Below are positions 57,094-64,000 of a DNA stretch of 64,000 bases, piece after piece. Position numbers and translations under genes: made by a program. Origin of the DNA: Liriodendron chinense (taxonomy: Eukaryota; Streptophyta; Magnoliopsida; Magnoliales; Magnoliaceae). The stretch covers positions 124,001-188,000 of the forward strand of contig ML058440.1 in the NCBI GenBank assembly GCA_003013855.2, written 5' to 3'. The notes beneath the pieces were generated by a model. It had not been told where the DNA came from and did no database searches. It saw only the letters and a program-made list of their open reading frames with translations. Positions within the stretch are counted from its first letter, which is position 1. Each line of letters opens with the position of its first letter.

Positions 57094-59949
57094 TTGGTGT
57101 CTCTTCAGATGTAGGAGCCTCCAAAGCATATACACGTGCAAGTTATGTAGGTGCAGTTTGATGTGGAAGAAGAACCGTCTAAGTTGGAGTTTGTGTTTCC
57201 AGCAAGACTGTTATCTTCAGATCTTGTTCAATAGAGCCTTCTTTTGGGCAATCCAAACCGTTCATTTTATCGAGCATGTGGTGCTCTACCTAATGATGTT
57301 GGTATTTTTGGATGGGGTCCCTCATATACTTGTAAATCTTCAACCAAAGTTCAGTTTTTAAACTTGCTTTCCAAAAACGGGAACTGCCAGGTTGGCAATC
57401 CGCGTCGATTGCTACAATTGAATCTTGGCCGTTCTTAACAGCCTTTTTAGAATGCTTCTAGAGCAATTTCAGCCCTCCATTCGTTCTTCACATGGATCGA
57501 GAATCAGATATATAAGAAATTGGAGTTTTCTTTGTTTTTTTTTCGTTTTTTACAAGTCTCTATTCTAAAAAACCTAGATCTAGCTACTCCGTTCCCCCAT
57601 TTTATCTTCCCTTGCATTTCAGAAGACCTGAGATCAATACCAGCCATCCTATTTCATTTCCCTCTCTTCCTCGTCGGTAGTTCTTCCAAAAAAAATCGGG
57701 TCGGATTCTGGTAAACTCAACCAGTCAGCAGTCAGCAATGTTTGAAGTTGCATTTTCGTATCTCAACAAGTTTTCTGGAGCTCTTTCAATCATTCCTCCA
57801 GCTTCCGATCGAGGTAGTTCCCCTCTTGTTCAGATCTACCATTGCTGACGGAGTTTTCTTCCTTCTTGAAGATATGCTGCTTGTGTTTGGGTTAAGCTCC
57901 GAACGACTTCAGCTGTCTTGCTGATTCCCTGCAAATCAGCCAGGAAGGCTATCTTGAATAGAAAGGTTGGTTGCTGACCTTTTTTTTTGTGGCGAGTTGG
58001 AGGTTCGAGTCACCGGATTCTATTCCAAGTTGCTGGAATTCAATCGTGTTTGGGAGCATTAGTTGCATTGATTGCTTGAGAAGTTTCCTGTTGCTGAGAT
58101 CCAAGTAAGTCATCTCTGAGTTTCAGTTCATCATGTTGGGTTTTATAGATTGTAGGGTGTTGGACTAACCGAGTTAACTCAGTCCGGTTTTATATTTCTT
58201 TATTGTAATAAATCAGTGAAGGGTCCTCTCTGTTATGATATATTGCTGGATCTGATTAGTTATCCAATTAAAATCATGAAAACCCTTTGGTTTTTGAGGT
58301 TGAAGTGGAATGAAAGTGGGAGAGGGCTAGCGAGTCAATTCGTGTCTTACTGAGTCGACTCAGTAGTAGTTAAGTTAACTCTGTTGGTTCTTGTAATCAG
58401 CTTGATCGGGACCTATTTTAAGGCCAGCTCAGTCAAGATGGTTGATTGAAACAAAGTTGGGTTCAAATCTAGTTTGTGTGGAACATAAACTTCCCAACAC
58501 TTCTATTAGACCTTCGACTTCGATCGAGTTGAGTAGTATCAACTCAATTGAGGTATGTGCTTCTTAATTGTTTGTGGGTATTTTCATTAAGTCAATTGAG
58601 GTTTCTATGTGTCTCTAAAACTCCCATTTGATTGTAGGGATTTGTTTCTCAAATTCTCTTTCAATTCTATCTTAAGTCAACACTTAGTCAAATACAAGTG
58701 GAACAAGTTGAGGTGAGGTCACTTACCCTTCAAGCTTTCCCCCATTTTCATTCAATATTGACTATTAATTTATAATTGTTTTGTTGCAAGGCATGTTATT
58801 AATTGATAGCACCACAATTGAAACATATGAATAACTTGAAGAAAATGAATGGGTTCTCTTGTTTGATTTAAAAAGCTTATTTGAATTGAATTTGATTTTT
58901 AAATGGAACATGTTAAATATTTCACATGTGTGTTAATTTTAGTTATGAAGTGAATGCTATAAATCTTATGAATTATGTTGGCATGAAAGTAATTTCGTTT
59001 GAATGATAAATGTTGGAAAATATGGGCATTATGATAAATAATGATACTGCTTTGCAAGTTATATTAATATTGGGTTGTTGTATATTATTTAGAAAGGAAT
59101 GGGAGTTAAACCTATGATCATTCCTCTCGTGGGCCGGGGATGGTGTTTTGGGATGCTATGCCCGAGCCGTCGGCCTATGCTGGATTGTGCACGTCCCTCA
59201 TAGTGTCCGCGAGTATATTATTAAATTATCAAATGGACTAATGACGGCTGGGTAATCATCTATCGCATTGCATTTGTGGATGTGTTGACGACGAGTCACA
59301 CTATTCTTGGTTGATAAGCATTGCATTGCGGGTAACTTTGGTGATTAACCGAGTTACTGTCGGCTCGCCCCTCACCAGCTGGATACATCCCCAGGCTGAA
59401 GAACATGTGCATGCATTCATGCACTAACAAGATTTAAAAGTAACATGATAATTGTGATATGCGTTGGATACTTGTTACCTGTTTCCTATGATTATTTACA
59501 TCTGCTTTTAGGATAATTGTCTTGTATTATGTACATGGAAATCTTGGAGGGTGTTGCCTCATTATGACAACGATTGACGTTGTCAAAATATATCAGATGG
59601 TGCAGATGATGGAGAGGATGTCCCTGTTTCAGTTGAGGTAGAGCCTAAGGCGGACATTCGAGACAAATGGCCGTACCTGTCCCAGGAGGAGCTGGACCAG
59701 ATGGCGGCCCTTGACGATTAGTTTACTTTTCTTTTTGTTCGTTACTTTTGGAACATTGGATTTGTATAAGCCTTATGGGCATTACTTTACTTCCGCTCTG
59801 ATATGATGATTTTGCTTTGTGGGATTCTTAGATCTATCTCTCGTATTTGGATTACAAAGATATTGATAAATGATGATTAATAGTCTTTACACTCGGGCTT
59901 TTCAGAGCATGGGTTTATTACTCGAGCCCTGAAAAACCGGGGCGTTACA
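57094..59949 (+). mobile_element. solo LTR nested in the copia element (left edge approximate)
   Basis: The right edge is sharp: ACCGGGGCGTTACA ends at 59949 and copia coding text resumes at once. The left edge is placed where the copia frame breaks, after ...GAGTTTTGTAAA, so that F-C-K would join V-S-K-G across the insertion. TAAAT and TAAAG may be the target duplication. The long body without coding sequence, a TATATAAG box near 57510 and the GCCCTGAAAAACCGG tail look like a Gypsy LTR of about 2.9 kb. Confidence 0.65.
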
Positions 59950-60235
59950 TAAAGTGTCAAAGGGGGCACTCGTGGTGATGAAAGCACGGAATTGCGACCA
60001 TCTTTACAAGTTGATTGAGAGCACTTTTGATAGTAGAGTTGCAGTGGTTGCAACAAAATCCACTTTTACTCGTACATGGCATGCGCATATAAGCCACATG
60101 AGTGTGCAGGGACATAAGGTGCTGGAGTGAAGACGGTGTAGGCACGAGAGCGGTGAAGCTATGATGGAGTCAGAGTAGAGATGGATAATCGAGCATGACA
60201 AGGTCTAACATGAATATTAGAGTCACGACAGAAAT
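59950..60235 (+). pseudogene. copia gag-pre-integrase remnant, continuation
   Basis: It reads KVSKGALVVMKARNCDHLY and then WHAHISHMSVQGHKVLE, the gag-pre-integrase block of Tnt1-like elements that normally leads into integrase. Instead, after a stop, about 110 bases run to the 3' LTR. Integrase, reverse transcriptase and RNase H have been deleted. Confidence 0.8.
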
Positions 60236-60709
60236 TGTTAGAATCGGGTGACTCAAATTTATGCTGACTCAAGGCCATCGGGCGATCAAGTAGACTAGTT
60301 GAGCAACCAACCATAGCGGATTTTGCACAGTGAACTCTTTGGATGATTTTGCACTATTTCAAGGGATCGAAGGGTGATCGGGCGGTGTTGATTGACCGAT
60401 CGATCATATGTCGGTTTGCACAAGTCTTGCATAAGATATTTTTAGTTTTAGTTTATTACTATTTAAATGGGTGTAATGCGAGATTTGGGTAATTGTCAAG
60501 GGGGCTTGGATTTCTCTTATGGGGCTTAGATCCGAGTGAGGGTTCCATTTCTTGTAACTTCAACTTCATAGTGGATTCACTTTGTACCGTTGTTTTTTTT
60601 TTAGAAGGTTTTTCAATGTAAAAATTCAGATTGTTTCTTATGTGTTGATTTGCCTTGCTTGCTATTGTGATAGCTTTGTTTGATTCTCGCTTTCATAAGT
60701 TTCCCGATA
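60236..60709 (+). repeat. copia 3' LTR
   Basis: It starts TGTTAGAATCGGGTGACTC and ends CATAAGTTTCCCGATA (CA changed to TA), followed by GGAAG. Confidence 0.9.
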
Positions 60710-60714
60710 GGAAG

Positions 60715-61170
60715 GCATGAAATATTGCCAGAGAGTAATCAGAAAGCACAAAAGATTGCAGGAGTATAGTAGTAAAAAAAGAGGTAGTCAGAAAATATTG
60801 ATAGAAGAAGAAGGCCCGGAGAAGAAGGTCAAGGGGCATTTTCATAGAAATAAAAAACCATTACTTTAGAAAAAACCCTTTTTAATTTGGCTATAATCTT
60901 TTGTTTCAGTTCAAGTTTATAAAAATCCCACTTATAAGAATGGGTTGTTCTTCTCTTTTGCACTCTTTTTTCCTCATCTTGTTTACAGTTAATTTAAGTG
61001 TTGTGAATTGAAAAAATTCCTCTAAACTAGGGTCCAAGTTTTTTCTTATCTTACCTTTGAACGAAGGTGGGATTTGTGCAACTCGGCTAAGTCGTCTCTC
61101 AAAGAAGATGCTTCTACCAACTTAAATATGAGCCAGAGATGGGGTTAGGTTGTATTAATGAGGCAGCTTT
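60715..61170. other. intergenic, no gene seen
   Basis: An A-rich, GAAGAAG-containing stretch lies at 60760-60830. Nothing coding is recognised. Confidence 0.4.
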
Positions 61171-61719
61171 TGTTGGGAAAGGCCGGCAGCGGAAGCGGAA
61201 CGCCGGACATGTGAAGTAATGCGAAATCAAACGAGTAAACAAGATGTAATCAATCACACACAAGCACACCACAAGAGACTCTGAATTTTACGTGGAAAAA
61301 CCCCTCAATGGGTAAAAAACCACGGCACAAAGCGATCCACTATGAATATCAGAAGATTACAGAGATTGACAGCCCACAAAGCAAGGAAACACAGAAAAAA
61401 CCCAAGTTTTCTCTTACACACACCTCTCTCCTCTTCCTAGTACGAATAGGAAACCTTGGACACCTTAGGATACCTCTCTAAGTCGGATTACAACACCTTA
61501 AATAGGAAAAAATCCGAAAAAAGAAACACCTTGCGCAGTACTGCGGACTACGCAAGGACTCCGCGCGCACAGCCGACCGGTCGCACCTTGCACAAAAAAC
61601 AGTTCAGGGAGAAACAAAACACAGACCCGTCGCTGCCTCACCACAGACCGGTCGCCCGACCGGTCGCCCGACCGGTCTGAGCACCCTGACTGCGCACATA
61701 GTTTGAAGACTCTCCAACA
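61171..61719 (-). mobile_element. solo-LTR-like sequence
   Basis: The edges TGTTGGGAAAGG and ACTCTCCAACA give a 6-base terminal inverted repeat TGTTGG/CCAACA of LTR style. Orientation is inferred as minus from a TATTTAAGG-like box on that strand. A 12-base unit GACCGGTCGCCC is repeated about three times at 61646-61677. No 5-base target duplication is visible (GCTTT against AATAA), so it may be rearranged. Confidence 0.55.
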
Positions 61720-62144
61720 AATAAAGTCCTATATAAGCTAATCATGACTGCACCAGGCTTAGGTCCGCCATTGCGTTTTTCAGTTAATTTACTCATGGCA
61801 TCATTATTTTAACATACCAACAGGATGTGGATGCTCGTGGAATTTTAAAAATTAGATCTGATCATAAAATACAACTAGAAAAGCCAATGACCATCCCTTT
61901 TCTGTCTTCATCATGTGACCTGAGCTTGGGCTTGGGCCTTTGGGTTGTATTGGGCTAAGGCTCCAGTCTATTAGATCCAATTAGGCCTCCACTAGGGTTG
62001 AGGGTCATGTCTATTTAGGCCGCGCCCAGCCCAGCTCTGGCCGAAGTATGTTTAAGTGAGAGCATGCACCTGATGACGGCTTATATCACATGCATGTGCC
62101 TGCCAGTTGGATTATAATCCTAATCCCTCTGACTAGCTTTAGCA
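61720..62144. other. intergenic, no gene seen
   Basis: No coding similarity recognised. GGGCTTGGGCC-like strings near 61925-61990 resemble the hAT-type GGG-rich repeats. Confidence 0.4.
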
Positions 62145-62676
62145 GGGGAGGGATTAGAAGTTACCCGGGTAACACATTAGTGGGTGTTACCCTGACTACG
62201 TGGGGCCCACCTTGATAAACAATTTGTATATCCACTCCATCCATCTGTTTTCGAGTTCATTTTAGGAAATGATCCAAAAACTCAAACAGATCTAAATATC
62301 AGGTGGACCACACCATTGAAAACAGGGGGGACGATTAACCACTAAGAACTTCTTGTGGACCACAAAAGTTATGGATCAAGCTGATTTTTGAATTTTCCGT
62401 TCATCCCAGTCGTTGTGATCTCATGAACAGGTTCGATGGAAAATAAACATGATGGTGGTCTCTAGGAGGGTTTCAACGGTGAACGTCACTATCCCACTTC
62501 TTTATTTGGTGTGGTCCACTCGAAATTTAGATCTTCTTAATTTTTGGGATCACTCACTAAAATGTTCTGAGAAAATGGATGGACGTTGTGGATATACAAA
62601 AAGTTAATCAAGGTGGGCCCCACGGTCAGGGTAACACCCACTATCGTTTTACCCGAGTAACACTTAATCCGCTCCC
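62145..62676. repeat. complete foldback element
   Basis: GGGAGGGATTAGAAGTTACCC on the left and CGAGTAACACTTAATCCGCTC on the right are the terminal repeats. GTGTTACCCTGACTACGTGG and its inverse GGTCAGGGTAACACCC follow inside. It is well preserved, but no convincing 9-base duplication is visible. Confidence 0.85.
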
Positions 62677-63205
62677 AGCGGTCGGTATCCACCCACCAAC
62701 TGAGCTACCGAAGTGTTAGGTGAGAATATTGTTTGCGGTGGGGCACCATACCACAACTATGGCCTCCAGTACCGTACGTGTCGCATGCACCTCAAATCCC
62801 AAACATCCAAGTAGTGGGATCCACTGTAATGGACCATGACAAAGAATCCAGACCGTACGATTATAATTGGAGATGGTAAAACTGAAATGCACTGAACGGT
62901 CCTAATTCAACAAAAAGAAAAAAGGGCCATTAACCAGAAATCAAAAACGTTTTCTCCATATGATTTTAGAAATGTGGCGAGTCTAAAAGGGTTCGAACAA
63001 GTTGGACTGTTCAGATTTTAGATTCACGTTAGGAATACAGTAAGAGAGACGCCTTGGGAAACGTAGTTGCGGTACAATGCTCACTACCCTAGCATACATA
63101 CCACGAGGTGATAAAATGCATCCAACGCATCCAATCTCTCTAACGTGCGCATGATGGTGGTTGTTGGATCTTGGAAGTTTGAACGAATTTTCTTGGTAGG
63201 GAGGC
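62677..63205. other. intergenic, no gene seen
   Basis: Unique-looking sequence between two foldback elements. No gene is recognised. Confidence 0.4.
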
Positions 63206-63695
63206 AGGGAGGGGGCTAGGTCCGGCCCTTACCGTGGGGCCTACATTGATGTATGTATATTATATCCAATCCGTCCATCCGTTTTTCCAGATCAATTTAA
63301 AGCACGAGACAAAAAATGAAGCAGATCCAATCCTCAGGTGGACCATACCCGAGGAAACAGTGGTGATTGACCATTAAGTGGCTATGAAAGGTTTGGATCA
63401 AGCAGATATTTGTTTTTTGTTTTTGCTTTTTTTTTCCTTCAACTTGGTTTATGTGACCTTATCAACAGGTTAGATGGAAAATAAACATTACAGAGGGCTG
63501 AAGGAAGTTTTTAATGATAGGGCATTCAATCACCACTGGTTCTTACATTACGTGGATCTTCCTCAATTTTGGTCTCACACTCGAAAATGAGAGGGAAAAA
63601 CGGATGAACGGAATATATACAGAATAAATATATCGAGGTGGGTCCCAAGGTCAGTTCCGCACCAACTTGGGTAAGGCCAGGCCGCAAGTAATCCG
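63206..63695. repeat. complete foldback element
   Basis: GGGCTAGGTCCGGCCCTTACC faces GGTCAGTTCCGCACC and GGCCGCAAGTAATCCGG. The arms are full length. A T-rich insertion (TTTTTGTTTTTGCTTTTTTTT) sits in the loop. Confidence 0.75.
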
Positions 63696-63837
63696 GTACC
63701 GGGCGGGATGTTTACTTACCTGATGTGTGGCTATTTCTACTAAAAGTTTAATTTCTTATGAGGTTATTTTTTTAGCCTTTTCATGAGAAATTGGATAAAA
63801 AATGACCATTTGAACACCTGCTCTACTCAAGGGAATC

Positions 63838-64000
63838 TAGGGATATAAATGGGTCAGCGGATCCGATAGGGTACACAAACCCAACCCATTTAGACCTGAC
63901 CCAGACCCGACCCATTTGTTAAATGGTACGGGTCTGAGTCCAAGAACAAACCCAGTTGCTAAACGAGTCTGGGTCTGGTTTCCTTTATATTAGGCCCGAC
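63838..64000. repeat. hAT-like GGGTC-rich element, cut by the window end
   Basis: TAGGGATATAAATGGGTCAGC opens a stretch of GACCCATTTG and CCCGACCC strings of the kind in hAT-type MITEs. The right end is outside the window. Confidence 0.55.

Larger units (their letters stand above)
55378..60709 (+). mobile_element. Ty1/copia LTR retrotransposon, decayed, with 5-bp target duplication GGAAG
   Basis: LTRs at 55378-55922 and 60236-60709 share the same order of motifs but have diverged substantially. GGAAG flanks both sides (55373-55377 and 60710-60714). TGGTGTCAAAGC at 55925-55936, just after the left LTR, is a primer-binding site close to the TGGTATCAGAGC form complementary to initiator methionine tRNA. 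The interior has Gag text and a gag-pre-integrase region. Integrase, reverse transcriptase and RNase H are missing. Another LTR is nested inside. Confidence 0.93.

Noticed and set aside
56733..57161. Open frame of 142 codons that could be taken for a host gene
   Set aside because: Its middle is the copia segment leading into gag-pre-integrase, and its end runs into the nested LTR.
61166..61724. Complete solo LTR with target duplication
   Set aside because: The edges look like an LTR but the flanking pentamers do not match, so only a solo-LTR-like call is made.
1..64000. Defence islands, CRISPR arrays, operons or other prokaryotic systems
   Set aside because: Split genes with GT-AG introns and plant retrotransposons show nuclear plant DNA; no spaced direct-repeat array of CRISPR type was found.

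Overview
This window is nuclear DNA from a flowering plant. It holds two host protein genes, one split into ten coding exons with GT-AG introns, set in dense and heavily nested transposable-element DNA. The dominant repeat is a long palindromic (foldback) element whose arms carry a GTGGGGCCCAC core. I associate such repeats with magnoliid genomes such as laurels and magnolias; that comes from memory and inference, and no species is claimed.

Layout. Positions 1-10.5 kb are intergenic: diverged foldback elements, a tandem duplication of about 0.9 kb at 3.24-5.56 kb whose second copy carries a precisely delimited foldback insertion, and a short hairpin at 9.0 kb. At 10.5-11.6 kb, minus strand, lies a single-exon EXORDIUM-like (PHI-1 family) secreted protein gene. 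From 12 to 25 kb the sequence is intergenic, with many foldback copies, hAT-like GATCC/GGGTC-rich elements and long simple repeats. From 25.8 to 39.5 kb, minus strand, lies a complete NEDD1 gene encoding a WD40-repeat protein that recruits gamma-tubulin complexes. Its introns hold two LINE remnants in opposite orientations. From 40 to 52.5 kb is a repeat cluster with two minisatellites, several foldback copies, and a Gypsy-type LTR element of 6.1 kb whose right end is an inverted duplication. At 53.2-53.8 kb is a hAT-like foldback element. At 55.4-60.7 kb is a decayed Ty1/copia element with both LTRs, a 5-bp target-site duplication and another LTR nested inside it. A solo-LTR-like sequence at 61.2-61.7 kb and two further foldback elements close the window.

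The two host genes have no evident functional link: one is a wall/apoplast growth-related protein, the other a mitotic microtubule-nucleation adaptor. The strongest evidence in the window concerns transposition: filled and empty sites, target duplications, nested insertions, and an LTR element that looks like a self-primed, hairpin-ended cDNA that still integrated. I see no rRNA gene, no convincing tRNA gene, no CRISPR array and no prokaryotic operon. Boundaries of diverged repeats are by eye and good to about 10-20 bases unless a target duplication is given.
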